Shown one piece after another: positions 1 to 9,434 of a stretch of 64,000 bases of DNA. The number at the start of each line of letters is the position of its first letter. Position 1 is the stretch's first letter. The stretch covers positions 248,001 through 312,000 of the forward strand of contig OW568865.1 of assembly GCA_938743325.2 (NCBI GenBank), read 5' to 3'. Below the pieces are notes generated by a model. That model was not told the origin of the DNA. It worked only from the letters and a program-made list of their open reading frames with translations, and did not search any database. Source of the stretch: Pycnococcus provasolii (Eukaryota; Chlorophyta; Pseudoscourfieldiophyceae; Pseudoscourfieldiales; Pycnococcaceae). A program made the position numbers and the translations under genes.

Positions 1-436
1 GACCTCCTGGAGGGAAAAACAAGCAACCAGTAAGTTAGCTTAAACTTTAAAATTACGGTCGCACGACGGATCCCCAACAAAAATGGTACTACAGCCTTTT
101 TTTCACCTGGTCAGTCAGTGGATTTTAAGGGGAGGAACTCCTTTTTCACCGTAAGGTTAGGAAGGGCTTCCTAAAGGTTAAGGTTAGTTCCTACCGGCCA
201 GGATCTCGGTAGGACTGTAGGAGGTCTCTCTGTCCGTTTTTTAAACGGCGTTGCTCCCCGTTGGCAGGGGATCCGTTGCGGTGCCGGGTGCGGTCCAGGT
301 GTGGTCCCCTGGGGTCCTTCTGCGGTTGCGGTGCGGCCGGTGGTGGCAATGCACTCCGCGGCCTCCCCCTTCCTGCCTTCTCCCTCTCCCCCCCGGGCGG
401 GGGGGAGTTCAAACGCAAGTCAGTCAAGTCTTCGTC
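1..436. other. 5' intergenic region, no gene seen
   Basis: No convincing coding region. The sequence holds several copies of the short motif AAGGTTA/GGTTAG (about 150-190), a degenerate relative of the telomere-type motif found elsewhere in the window. The frame of the next gene stays open upstream of its first ATG (back to 251), but the product there is low-complexity Pro/Gly/Arg with no upstream ATG, so I treat it as leader. Confidence 0.5.
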
Positions 437-3400
437 ATGGCGAACAACAACAACAACAACAACAACAACGGGTTGGTTCCCGGCAGTAATGGTGGTGGCG
501 GCCGTCGCGTCCTAGTAGCGCGCCTCGAGGAGAACGAAACGCCAATCAACACCTTCCATACTGCGCCGTCCCACGCTCGACCTGACGACATGCTCGCGGG
601 GAGAGTCGAGGACGAACACGCTGCTGTGCAAGGGTACGGGCAGCGCAGGAACACAAACCTTAATAGCAATCAACCCGCGCAGACAAATACAAACGGTGTG
701 GCGGAACTCGGAATCGCAGCGCCACCCGTCGTGGACTTAAACTGGGACAGTGCAAGGCCAGGCGCACCAACACCAGACAGGGCGGCGAGAATTGATAGTC
801 AAGAGGAAAGGGGCGTGGGAATCGATAGGCCGCAACTCGATAGGCGTTTCGAAGACGAACCACAAGCAAGTGCGCAAGCACCAAACCTGCAAGGTTCGCC
901 GCTTCGCCAACCACAAGTTCTGCAGCAGCAACAGCAGCAGCCATACGCGCGCGGGCCGAGTATGTCAGGCGTTCCTTCTCACGAAGCGCAGGTCCAGCGG
1001 CAGCCTGCCTATGAGCGCGGGCCGAACGTGCCAGCTGAACCGCCTCACGCACCGGTACCTGTGCAGCCTTTAGGTGCGCCGCCTCACACAGCAATGCAGC
1101 CTTTCGGCGCGCCGCCTTACGCACCGGCACCTATGCAGCCTTTGGGTGGTGCGCCGCCTTACGCACCGGCACCTATGCAGCCTTTGGGTGGTGCGCCGCC
1201 TTACGCAGCGGCACCTGTGCAGCCTTTGGGTGGTGCGCCGCCTTACGCACCGGCACCTATGCAGCCTTTGGGCGCGCCGCCTTACGCAGCGGCACCTATG
1301 CAGCCTTTGGGTGGTGCGCCGCCTCACGCAGCGGCACCTGTGCAGCCTTTGGGTGCGCCGCCTTACGCAGCGGCATCTGTTCAACCGCAACCGAACGTGT
1401 CAGGTGCGCCTGTGGTTCATGAGACACAGCTGCCGCAGACTCTTGGCACGGAAACGCACCAGCAGCAACAGAGGAATATAGGCCCCGAGCCTACACTGAC
1501 ATATACGGGGCCTGCGCCGCCACTTCGAGCACAACAAAGAAACGCACATGCAAATAACGAGACATTGTCCACGACAGCTGAGGACGTTTTCCACGCCGCC
1601 GCGCAGGCGATGACAATCGAGGCGAGACGAGCCGATTCCAACACATCGAGAGAAAGTGGCTCTGCCAACAACGTCGCGCCGATTGGCGTCACCGACCATG
1701 CGCAGCCGTCTGCAAGCTCAATGACCCCAACTGTGCCCTCTGCACCTCAAACAGAACCAGCGCAATTTGCGCGTGACACCATGAGTGCAACGCGTCCTTC
1801 GCAATTTGCATCAGCGGATGCGGATCCATCGACCGTTGCAGTATCACAGAGAGGCAAGACTGTGAAATTTGGAGGAGAGGAATCCCCTGACCATCTGCAG
1901 GATGGTTCGAAGTGGAAGTTAATCCAAAACCAAGTTAAGCGCATGGGCGTTGAGCACCGCGTGAAGCACGGCAAGGCAGACTTCGGTGACTTGGTCATGT
2001 ATAATGTGCTGAAGGCAAGGCTGACGCAAGAGGCGGAAGAAAAGGGACTTCGACCGGACCCTTCCTTGAACGATCTACAGAACAAAATCGAGGCTGCTCT
2101 TGCGCGTCAAAATTTGCAGCGTAAGCTGCGTGATCTTCGAGTCGAGAACCAGAAAGGCTCACGCAAGGGAATGTCGAGGGTGGCAGGCGTTAAAGAAAAG
2201 GAAGAGGAGGGTGAGAAGGATGAGGACGTTGAGGATGAGGAGATGTCGGAAGACCGCCTGAAGTTGCTTTATCTCGTAAGCAGGTACTCGAAGACGAGCC
2301 CTGACGGTGAGGATGACGTGTACATGCGCAAAACAAGCCTCCTTGTGCTGATTTACGAGGGCATCGTCGAAGGCATCTTCGGGTACGACTACGCTCCCGC
2401 AACCGTTCTCGTAGGCGGACGGCGCGTTTTTATGAACATTACACAAGAGGGGAATGACGACATAGACCACCTTCGATCCTCTGGATATCTGAGCGCTCTC
2501 AAGCTCAGCTCGAAGAAGTTTGCGGCCACCATTGCACTGCGCGTGACGAACGTCGGGAAAAAGTACATTGAGAAGCACACCACGGAGGAGATGCGCGAGG
2601 AAGTGGACAATGTCGTATTTCTTCCCGACAGTGAGCGCAATCCCGAAGATCTTCTCCTCGTGCGCTGGGTATCTTTTCACACCGAAGAGGATGCGCACGA
2701 CAAGACACCACGCAACAGCACGGAGGACGAATCTCCAGATGAAAATGCGGGTTTCTCTGGCGGTGAGAAAGCCTCGCCGAAAGGCAATGGAGGCGACGAC
2801 GGGGACGGGGATGAAGACGGAGACGACGGCGAAGAGGAGGGCCATGGCAAATTTCAGCTTTGGTGCGAAGGTGATCCCAACTTCACGAAGGACTCCACGA
2901 TCACGGAAATTGAGAACGTTTCGTACGTCAGCTCACCTTATGTGCCAAAAGTACTTCGGCGCTGGGGTCGCCCGGTGAGTGACAACAGCCACCAAACTTC
3001 GCAGCTCGAGAACGCCGAAAGCAACATCAAGGACGAGCTTGACGAGACGCTGACGCTGAACAATGTGCATCTGGTGATGGCTGAGTGGATTCCGATGGGT
3101 GCGAATCAGATTGTGTCTCTCAACGACAAGCTTGGATCGCTTGATCGCGTGCAGGGTGGCTTCTTCACGTCCGTCATTGACGACGAGCCTGACGCGTTTG
3201 ACTTTCGTGGCCAGAGCGAGGGTCTTAGCGAAGTGGACATTCTTGATTTTGACGAAATGGGATACGTGAATTTCGAAGCTGAAATTCACTTCCCCGAGGA
3301 GGACGGTATCATCCAGGTTGAAAACTTTGGGTGCACCATCAATGCCGAGGGCTTCATTGGATATGGCATGCGCGTCGACGGTCTCATGGAAAAGGTTCGC

Positions 3401-4870
3401 GACGAAGTGAGTCTTGACAACCTGAGCCGCATGCTTGTGGACGTGCAGTTGGATACGTCTAAAATGCTGGACAACCTCCTGTCCCCGCACCAGCGCTCCA
3501 TGTTGGACATTGTTTACCTGAACGACGCCGAGGGGCGCGACAAGTACAATGCCATCATGTGCGAGAGGATCAACCCGATGGAATTGGCGGAAATCTACAT
3601 GGACAAGGGTGAGAACGAGAACGAGCTCAAGCAGGTTCTGGGCGACACATACAATGCATGGGATCTTTCTGATGACGAGGTTGTCATCATGGGTCAGAAA
3701 GGTATTCTGCTTTGCTCTCCAAAATGGCAGAAATTCGAGTCGATTATTGTCACCTACCTGTCGATTATGATTCGCAACCTCTTCATGAGGTCTCTGTTCC
3801 AGAGAGCAAGCATTCTCATCGATGGTCTCAAGACTGTTCGCGAACAGATAGACAATTACGAGTCCAATCCGAATTCCATCGGAATGATTCGTAACTCGCT
3901 CTCAGAATTCAGCGCCGACATCATCCTTCTGGATGAAGTGCAGAGCTATCTCTTTGAGTCGCTTGCACTCATTCAGATTCCGGAGGAGCCGACCGACGCT
4001 GGATGTCGCTCACTCTACAAAATCCTTCATCTCCAGCAAAGTCTTGGGAGGCTCTCGCGTCGTATCTCAGACCAGAAGAAGACTATCGAGGGTGCTCGAG
4101 GTGAGGTGCAGGCTCTTCGCAATATGGCAGACACGGTTGCTGAGACGAGGCAGTTTCGCGTCACCGAAAGCTCGGTGTCAAACACGAAGAACCTCGAGGA
4201 TGTGTTCCGGTCGAACGAGCGCGCGAGTGCCTCACTCGACATCATGCAAACTGTGCTGGCGGGTTCTCTCGCCTTTGATATCCTCGACCGTCTGCACGGC
4301 CTCTACCTCTCGATCGCGCCTGACATCAAGTGGGCGAATGATTCGTTTCGGCCCATCTACAACACACCGCTCGCGTACTTCTTCCTTAACATGATCTGGT
4401 GGGGAGTTATCGGCGGCTTCATCCAGTGGCTGATGGGTTACATCTCCGACATCTCGTCTGGCGTGCTTTCACTGCGATACAAGCTCAATACGAAGATCGA
4501 TATGGTTGGCCTACGCGAGTATCTCGCGTCGAAGAACATCGAAGTTGAGGACATCGACTCGGACAAGCGCAACTACATCAAGAAGTACACGTGGGACGAG
4601 GCGGCTGATGACAAATGGCAGGGCACGCCGCCGAAGATTGAGATGACCATCGACGAGAAGTACGCCTTCATCCTCAGCGTTTTCATCCAGGTGAATACGA
4701 AAACCTCGAAGATTCGTCAGCGAGAAATGAACCAGCTGTTCTTCGATGAGCTGCGCGACTACGATGTGATTGACTCCGCCATTCAAGGTTTGGAAGATTG
4801 CATCGTTGACACGAACCTCATTTTTGAAGAAGAAGAAGAGAAGCAAGAACTTGAGAAATTAGACGAATGA
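437..4870 (+). CDS. Large protein with Pro-rich repeats and C-terminal coiled coil plus membrane hairpin
   Basis: About 1477 aa from the ATG at 437, followed directly by a run of nine Asn. The first ~550 residues are disordered: Gln runs and about nine imperfect copies of a 12-14-residue PPYAPAPMQPLG unit (about 1070-1390). A structured region follows from about residue 550 (SKWKLIQNQVKRMG), interrupted by acidic linkers. Near the C terminus a helical/coiled-coil stretch (about nt 3990-4230) leads into a hydrophobic segment GSLAFDILDRL (about 4263) and a Trp-rich span FFLNMIWWGVIGGFIQW (about 4380-4430), then a charged ~140-residue tail ending in poly-Glu. A long helix followed by two closely spaced C-terminal membrane segments resembles the CorA layout, but no GMN signature is visible, so a transport role is only a guess. 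The family is not identified. The gap to the convergent glycosyltransferase is 90 bp. Confidence 0.8.
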   Translation: MANNNNNNNNNGLVPGSNGGGGRRVLVARLEENETPINTFHTAPSHARPDDMLAGRVEDEHAAVQGYGQRRNTNLNSNQPAQTNTNGVAELGIAAPPVVDLNWDSARPGAPTPDRAARIDSQEERGVGIDRPQLDRRFEDEPQASAQAPNLQGSPLRQPQVLQQQQQQPYARGPSMSGVPSHEAQVQRQPAYERGPNVPAEPPHAPVPVQPLGAPPHTAMQPFGAPPYAPAPMQPLGGAPPYAPAPMQPLGGAPPYAAAPVQPLGGAPPYAPAPMQPLGAPPYAAAPMQPLGGAPPHAAAPVQPLGAPPYAAASVQPQPNVSGAPVVHETQLPQTLGTETHQQQQRNIGPEPTLTYTGPAPPLRAQQRNAHANNETLSTTAEDVFHAAAQAMTIEARRADSNTSRESGSANNVAPIGVTDHAQPSASSMTPTVPSAPQTEPAQFARDTMSATRPSQFASADADPSTVAVSQRGKTVKFGGEESPDHLQDGSKWKLIQNQVKRMGVEHRVKHGKADFGDLVMYNVLKARLTQEAEEKGLRPDPSLNDLQNKIEAALARQNLQRKLRDLRVENQKGSRKGMSRVAGVKEKEEEGEKDEDVEDEEMSEDRLKLLYLVSRYSKTSPDGEDDVYMRKTSLLVLIYEGIVEGIFGYDYAPATVLVGGRRVFMNITQEGNDDIDHLRSSGYLSALKLSSKKFAATIALRVTNVGKKYIEKHTTEEMREEVDNVVFLPDSERNPEDLLLVRWVSFHTEEDAHDKTPRNSTEDESPDENAGFSGGEKASPKGNGGDDGDGDEDGDDGEEEGHGKFQLWCEGDPNFTKDSTITEIENVSYVSSPYVPKVLRRWGRPVSDNSHQTSQLENAESNIKDELDETLTLNNVHLVMAEWIPMGANQIVSLNDKLGSLDRVQGGFFTSVIDDEPDAFDFRGQSEGLSEVDILDFDEMGYVNFEAEIHFPEEDGIIQVENFGCTINAEGFIGYGMRVDGLMEKVRDEVSLDNLSRMLVDVQLDTSKMLDNLLSPHQRSMLDIVYLNDAEGRDKYNAIMCERINPMELAEIYMDKGENENELKQVLGDTYNAWDLSDDEVVIMGQKGILLCSPKWQKFESIIVTYLSIMIRNLFMRSLFQRASILIDGLKTVREQIDNYESNPNSIGMIRNSLSEFSADIILLDEVQSYLFESLALIQIPEEPTDAGCRSLYKILHLQQSLGRLSRRISDQKKTIEGARGEVQALRNMADTVAETRQFRVTESSVSNTKNLEDVFRSNERASASLDIMQTVLAGSLAFDILDRLHGLYLSIAPDIKWANDSFRPIYNTPLAYFFLNMIWWGVIGGFIQWLMGYISDISSGVLSLRYKLNTKIDMVGLREYLASKNIEVEDIDSDKRNYIKKYTWDEAADDKWQGTPPKIEMTIDEKYAFILSVFIQVNTKTSKIRQREMNQLFFDELRDYDVIDSAIQGLEDCIVDTNLIFEEEEEKQELEKLDE
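1070..1395 (+). repeat. In-frame minisatellite coding Pro/Ala-rich 12-14 aa units
   Basis: Tandem 36-42-bp units coding variants of GAPPYAPAPMQPLG, about nine copies. The units differ mainly by YAP/YAA/HAA and by presence of an extra Gly codon, so unit length changes by 3 bp without breaking the frame. This fits replication slippage in a disordered protein segment. Confidence 0.85.
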
Positions 4871-4959
4871 ATCGTTCATCGCGAACTACCTAATGTTTTA
4901 CCTATATGTTACCTTGTATTTCTACCTTTTGGAAAGAATCTTTACTATATTTACTTCTT

Positions 4960-6834
4960 TTAGTACTCGCATGGTGGCAGGAGTTCCCAGCCGCATGGCT
5001 TGAGCGCAGGCAAGTCCCGTGCCGCGGCATTCATGCGCGCAATCATGTCAGCCAGCGTGACAAGCAGCTCCGATTTTGCTTGGCGCGTGGAAGGAAATTG
5101 TTGGGTGTACGTTCCCTCCGTTGGTGGCATCGGTAACGTCGGCAGCTTAAAGCTTGTATCAGCGGCGGTGAACTTGCGCTTGTCCCATGCCCAAACCAAA
5201 TTTCCTTGAGCATCCTTGAGCTCCGTTCCCCACGTGTAGTGGTACATGCACGCATCGTCGGCAGTATCGTCCGCAGGCGGCTGCGCGATGAGGACAGTGG
5301 AGCCACGGTCCTGCTGCTGAACCTTAAGTCCCACGGACGCAGCCGCCGCACTCCACGCGTACATTTCACGTACCCAGCCGAGTGTTTGCTTGATATGTGG
5401 CGTGTCCTCAATCGCCTTTGTGAATGCCTGCCACAAGGGTGTCACCTTCGCCCACCCCTCGTGAGTGAGGATAACAGGCGCTGGTCCGCTCGCGTATACA
5501 TCCTGAATGTTCTCTGGCAGCTTGATATCTCCGGCGATCCGCGCCATGTCGCGAAGTTTCGACTCCAGTCCGCCGTACATCGGATTGATGTAGTCGTAGT
5601 GAAAGCAGATTCCATCATATTCTGCGAGAGCCGCACGTACCTTGATGCTTGGGAAGGGGCGAATGACGATGTAGTCCGACTCACCAAGGAGGATGTAGCG
5701 GAACCGGCGGCTATCGCGACTGTGCATGAGCCACTTTCGAAACGCATCTGGGCGATCGGCGACGGGGAATTCGCACCACGTGTCGCACGCAACATGCAGA
5801 GGATTCACTCGAACTGTCGGTACTTCGCGCATGAGCGCGTCGTAGTTGCGACGGTGCAAGATGCGAGTAAATCCTCCGAGGAATGATGCGTCGTCAGCGT
5901 TGGCGCGGCGCTTCGCGGCAAGGTACGAGTGGTAAAGTGAGCGTGTCTGGATGTTGACGTACGGCGAACCATTCGATGTGATCACAAAGTGCAGAGCGTC
6001 AGCTCCTCCTTCGCCATCGAACGCTTCCGCGAATGTCTCATCCACGCTTTCGGACGCTTCTGCAGACGACGACGACGACGACGACGAAGACGACGACGAC
6101 TTTTGCTTCACCTGCGGCGGTGCTGTGACGATCGTACCGCTCGTCCACATGACGTGCTCGCCTGTTTCGCGTACTTCAGCCTTGCGCGGATCGTCGATCC
6201 GCTTCAGCCAGCATGATCCTTGCGAGCTTGAGCACTTGTCTCGATGTCCGCAGTATACCCACGTGTTGCATCCTGCGTCGCCGTTTAGCGCGAGGTGTTG
6301 TTCGCACGTCGCGCGGCAAGCCTGCGCGTTAGGTTGTACGTTCCGCGTGCCGTCCATGACGAGTGCACCCCATAGCTCGACTCCATCGACGCCGTCCTTG
6401 CCTTGCAGCCTTGTGTCGAGTGACGTCGCCGTCTGCCTCTTCTGCCCCTCGCCCTGTTCTTCTCGCCTTTTCATTTTCTGCACGCTTTCCAGCGTCGCTC
6501 GCGCCCTCGTTTCGAACGGCGCCTTGGCGAGAGCGGATCTTCTCGGCGTGGCACCACGTTGTGTTAAACTTTTAGCCGCGAAACTGTCACTACTTGAGAG
6601 GCCTAATCTGACATCATTATATTTAGAGACTTGTAAGGCGAAGGCGGAGTAGGCCAGATACGCCGACATTAAGGTGATGAAAATCAAAAGAACAGGCCAC
6701 GGCCGAATACCACCAGAACCAGCACGAGGAGCAGAAACACCTCCACCACCACCACCACCACTAGGATCACCACCACCACCAGGAGCACCGTGCAAGCGCC
6801 TACTAGAAGGCTGAGATCGCACACGAGACGGCAT
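4960..6834 (-). CDS. Hydroxyproline/serine O-glycosyltransferase-like type II membrane protein (HPAT/SGT family)
   Basis: About 624 aa. Translation from the ATG at 6834 gives a short basic/Gly-rich cytosolic tail and one signal anchor (PVLLIFITLMSAYLAYSAFAL), the layout of a Golgi type II glycosyltransferase. A Ser-rich stem follows, then a Cys-rich PAN/apple-like module (CRATCEQHL...CNTWVYC...CWLKR). The catalytic region begins with HFVITSNGSPYVNIQTRSLYHSY and contains GGFTRILH, PTVRVNPL and ILLGESDYIVIRPFP. These match the arrangement in plant and algal hydroxyproline O-arabinosyltransferases and peptidyl-serine galactosyltransferases, with the acidic EPDHI-type metal motif present here as GESDYI. 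It probably adds the first sugar to Hyp or Ser of cell-wall-type glycoproteins in the secretory pathway. Choice between arabinosyl and galactosyl transfer is not possible from sequence. The promoter is shared with the divergent MoeA gene. Confidence 0.8.
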   Translation of the reverse strand: MPSRVRSQPSSRRLHGAPGGGGDPSGGGGGGGVSAPRAGSGGIRPWPVLLIFITLMSAYLAYSAFALQVSKYNDVRLGLSSSDSFAAKSLTQRGATPRRSALAKAPFETRARATLESVQKMKRREEQGEGQKRQTATSLDTRLQGKDGVDGVELWGALVMDGTRNVQPNAQACRATCEQHLALNGDAGCNTWVYCGHRDKCSSSQGSCWLKRIDDPRKAEVRETGEHVMWTSGTIVTAPPQVKQKSSSSSSSSSSSSAEASESVDETFAEAFDGEGGADALHFVITSNGSPYVNIQTRSLYHSYLAAKRRANADDASFLGGFTRILHRRNYDALMREVPTVRVNPLHVACDTWCEFPVADRPDAFRKWLMHSRDSRRFRYILLGESDYIVIRPFPSIKVRAALAEYDGICFHYDYINPMYGGLESKLRDMARIAGDIKLPENIQDVYASGPAPVILTHEGWAKVTPLWQAFTKAIEDTPHIKQTLGWVREMYAWSAAAASVGLKVQQQDRGSTVLIAQPPADDTADDACMYHYTWGTELKDAQGNLVWAWDKRKFTAADTSFKLPTLPMPPTEGTYTQQFPSTRQAKSELLVTLADMIARMNAAARDLPALKPCGWELLPPCEY

Positions 6835-7134
6835 GGCAAGTTTCGCAAGATTCGCACGGAGAGAATGAAAGAAATCCAAGGGAGGTGGAGGGCCCTAACC
6901 CTAACCCTAACCCAAGGGGCAGCAACGAACGGATCCCCAACTAAGGTAGGCGAGGCCTATGATATTCCCCATCCGGGTTAGGGTTTTAGGGCTGTACTAG
7001 CTAGGGTTACTCTTAGGGTTATTACATACGTGAGGCCCTCCCCCCCTGTTTGTTTGTGGTTTCCACTTCCCTCCCCAATCCGTCTGGTTTGTTGCTCCGT
7101 TTTCACGCACGAAGCAGGCGAGTGAGCCCTGGGA
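6835..7134. promoter_or_regulatory. Bidirectional promoter gap with telomere-type repeats
   Basis: Three hundred bases between the divergent start codons at 6834 and 7135. It contains (CCCTAA)3 plus CCC at 6893-6913 and oppositely oriented TTAGGG-type motifs at 6975-6991, about 7002 and 7013. No coding region is supported. Position and symmetry suggest a shared promoter; binding of a telomere-repeat factor is inference. Confidence 0.6.
6893..6913. repeat. Interstitial telomere-type repeat (CCCTAA)3
   Basis: Three perfect CCCTAA units followed by CCC, with TTAGGG-orientation motifs 60-120 bp further on. Confidence 0.95.
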
Positions 7135-9360
7135 ATGGCGGGCAGCTCCTCCTCCTCCGACGACGACGTCCCGCTCGCCAAGCGTGGCGGCGCATCCAAG
7201 GCAGCGACCGTGTCCTCCTCCGCGCTGTCGCTCGAGGACGCCGTGCGCGACGTCACCGCAGTCGCGACCGCCATCGCCCAGCAATACAGCCCGCAGCCGT
7301 ACGTGCACGAATACGCCGACCTCACGCGCTCAACCACGTGCGCACCCACGCCGGGAGCGAAGCCGCGACGAAGACTCGTCGGACGCTCGCGAATCCTCGC
7401 GCAGGATGTTATCGCCAAGCGCCCGATGCCCGCCACGAAGACGTCCATACGCGACGGATATGCCGTGGCTTCATCACAGGGAACGAAAGTAAGGAGGCTC
7501 ACGGACGTGCGCAGCTACGCAGCGAGAGGCGAGGAATTTGCACACGCTGCGAACGCGAGCATTCAACCTGACGAGACGGCGTACGTCGCAACGGGAGCAC
7601 CTATGCCGAAGGGCGCGGACGCTGTCGTCATGCAGGAAAAGACGAGCGAGCTCAACTTGGGTGGAAGCAAGCACATTAAGCTCTTTGCGGCGCCAACGCC
7701 GAACATGAATGTGCGCGGAACGGGAAGCGACTTCAACGCGTCCGACGTCCTGCTTCGCCGAGGAGAACTGCTCGACTCGCATGCCGTTCTCACGTGCTGC
7801 GCTGCAGGGTACGCCAAGGTGACGGTGCACTCCATGCTAACGGTATGGGTGATGAGCACAGGAAACGAGCTCGTTGACCCGGTCGCCGACGACAATTCGG
7901 CGGCGGCGGCGGCGGCGGCGGCGAAGGGAAGGCCAAGAAAGTCGAATGGTAACGCCCAACGCGACGGCAACGACGTTGGCTGCGTTTACGACGCAAATCG
8001 ACCTGCCATCGTCAACCTTCTCATACACGAGTGCTGCGAGGTGCTCGACGCAGGAATTGTGCCCGACGATCAGCGCGCGCTGATGGATATCATCAAGCAA
8101 GCTTACGACAGCGACGACGTCGGTCTGGTCGTGACGACGGGAGGTGCCAGCGTCGGCGAGCGCGACCACGTGCGTGCGGCGGTGGAGGCGGTGGGAAGCA
8201 AGCGTGGAGGATGGGAATGTGGCGGGACAAGTCAGATCTGGCGTTTTGAGAAAGTTCATATAAAACCGGGGAAGCCGACGGGATTCGCTACGCTCAGCCG
8301 TGGATCGGAAAAGCGCCCGCTGCTCGTGCTCAGCCTTCCTGGCAATCCCGCGAGCGCGATGACCACAGCTCATCTCCTCGCAATTCCGTGCGTCAGGGCA
8401 TTAGCACGCCGCGCAGCGTGGTGCATTCACCACCCGCGCGCGCAAGTGTACCTTGGCGGCGACGTCAAGCTCGATGCCGAACGACCCGAGTACATGCGTG
8501 CGACTCTGCGTGCAGCAACCTCCAGTGAAGCAGCGCATTCTGGGATTCCCGAGGGCGCTTTCGTCGCGGATGTTACGGGCAGACAGGTGAGCAGCCGACC
8601 TCAAAGTATGGTACGCGCGGCTGCGCTTCTCGAGCTGCCGCCGGCTGAACGCGACGTGACTTCCATGCCAGCTGGCACCAGAGTCACGGCACTGCTTCTT
8701 GCGGCACCGGCTTTCGCAGAGGGAAGCGAGCAGCCGCCCAGCACGGCAACGATGAGCGCGCGTGACGTGGTCAAGCGGTCAAGTGGTGTTGGCAGTGGTC
8801 ACGTCGAATGCGCGCCGAGCAGGAGCACCGTCGTGCCATTTGCTGCGATTGTTTGCATCGGTGACGCTCTAGGGGACTCGAAGGGCTTCGAGTGGTGGCT
8901 CGATTCTTGCGCAACTGTCGCCGCGAGAACGCTCAAGGCGAACGGTATGAAGAATGTGCTTAAGATGGGCGTACTCATGAGATCTCCAAGCGACGCGGCG
9001 GACGACCTTTTGGCAGAGCTACGCACACTCGAGCGTATCCGCGCCTGCCGTCTTGTGGTGGTGATCGGACCATGCTCGCTCGGACGTACGAATGGCACGC
9101 CTCTAAGTCGGACCGCACTCGCATCCGATGCTGTGTCAAGCGCATGTGGACGATGTGAGCTCAAGGCTGTATCGAGGTCGATGCGACAGGCGATCCGCGA
9201 AGCAACTGGCAATCCAAATGCCGCGAGCCTGTCACAAGCTGGCGTGTACGTCTTCCGTGAGAGTCCAGAGTCAGATCAACCGCCGATTTGGGTTTGTGCA
9301 CTCGAGGAGAAGGAGGAGACTATTAAAGCCGCTCTAGGAAATTTGTTGAACATTATGTAA
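7135..9360 (+). CDS. Molybdopterin molybdenumtransferase (MoeA/Cnx1 E domain) with degenerate C-terminal G-like domain
   Basis: 741 aa. The N-terminal two thirds is a full MoeA/gephyrin-E domain: SIRDGYAV (~residue 105), ATGAPMPKGADAVVMQE (~155), VRGTGSDF (~198), VMSTGNELV (~240), TTGGASVGERDHV (~335) and SLPGNPASA (~400). This enzyme inserts molybdate into molybdopterin in the last step of Moco synthesis. After the E domain comes a ~170-residue region (from about 8838) in the position of the plant Cnx1 G domain. It starts AIVCIGDALGD, but the LTxGGTG motif reads VVVIGPCSLGRTNGTPLSR and a GNPNAA motif is displaced, so the adenylyltransferase site looks lost. E-then-G order is that of plants (gephyrin is G-then-E). 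The stop lies within a TGTAA motif. Confidence 0.88.
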   Translation: MAGSSSSSDDDVPLAKRGGASKAATVSSSALSLEDAVRDVTAVATAIAQQYSPQPYVHEYADLTRSTTCAPTPGAKPRRRLVGRSRILAQDVIAKRPMPATKTSIRDGYAVASSQGTKVRRLTDVRSYAARGEEFAHAANASIQPDETAYVATGAPMPKGADAVVMQEKTSELNLGGSKHIKLFAAPTPNMNVRGTGSDFNASDVLLRRGELLDSHAVLTCCAAGYAKVTVHSMLTVWVMSTGNELVDPVADDNSAAAAAAAAKGRPRKSNGNAQRDGNDVGCVYDANRPAIVNLLIHECCEVLDAGIVPDDQRALMDIIKQAYDSDDVGLVVTTGGASVGERDHVRAAVEAVGSKRGGWECGGTSQIWRFEKVHIKPGKPTGFATLSRGSEKRPLLVLSLPGNPASAMTTAHLLAIPCVRALARRAAWCIHHPRAQVYLGGDVKLDAERPEYMRATLRAATSSEAAHSGIPEGAFVADVTGRQVSSRPQSMVRAAALLELPPAERDVTSMPAGTRVTALLLAAPAFAEGSEQPPSTATMSARDVVKRSSGVGSGHVECAPSRSTVVPFAAIVCIGDALGDSKGFEWWLDSCATVAARTLKANGMKNVLKMGVLMRSPSDAADDLLAELRTLERIRACRLVVVIGPCSLGRTNGTPLSRTALASDAVSSACGRCELKAVSRSMRQAIREATGNPNAASLSQAGVYVFRESPESDQPPIWVCALEEKEETIKAALGNLLNIM

Positions 9361-9434
9361 GAATGGTTGATAATACCAAAACATTTGTGAAAAGTAAATA
9401 TACAATGTGATTGTCAAATACAAGATAATATTGA

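Noticed and set aside
251-436. Upstream extension of the first large protein
   Set aside because: No ATG before 437; the extension would be Pro/Arg/Gly-rich leader translation.
6893-6913. Chromosome end at the telomere-type repeat
   Set aside because: Unique single-copy genes continue on both sides, so the repeats are interstitial.
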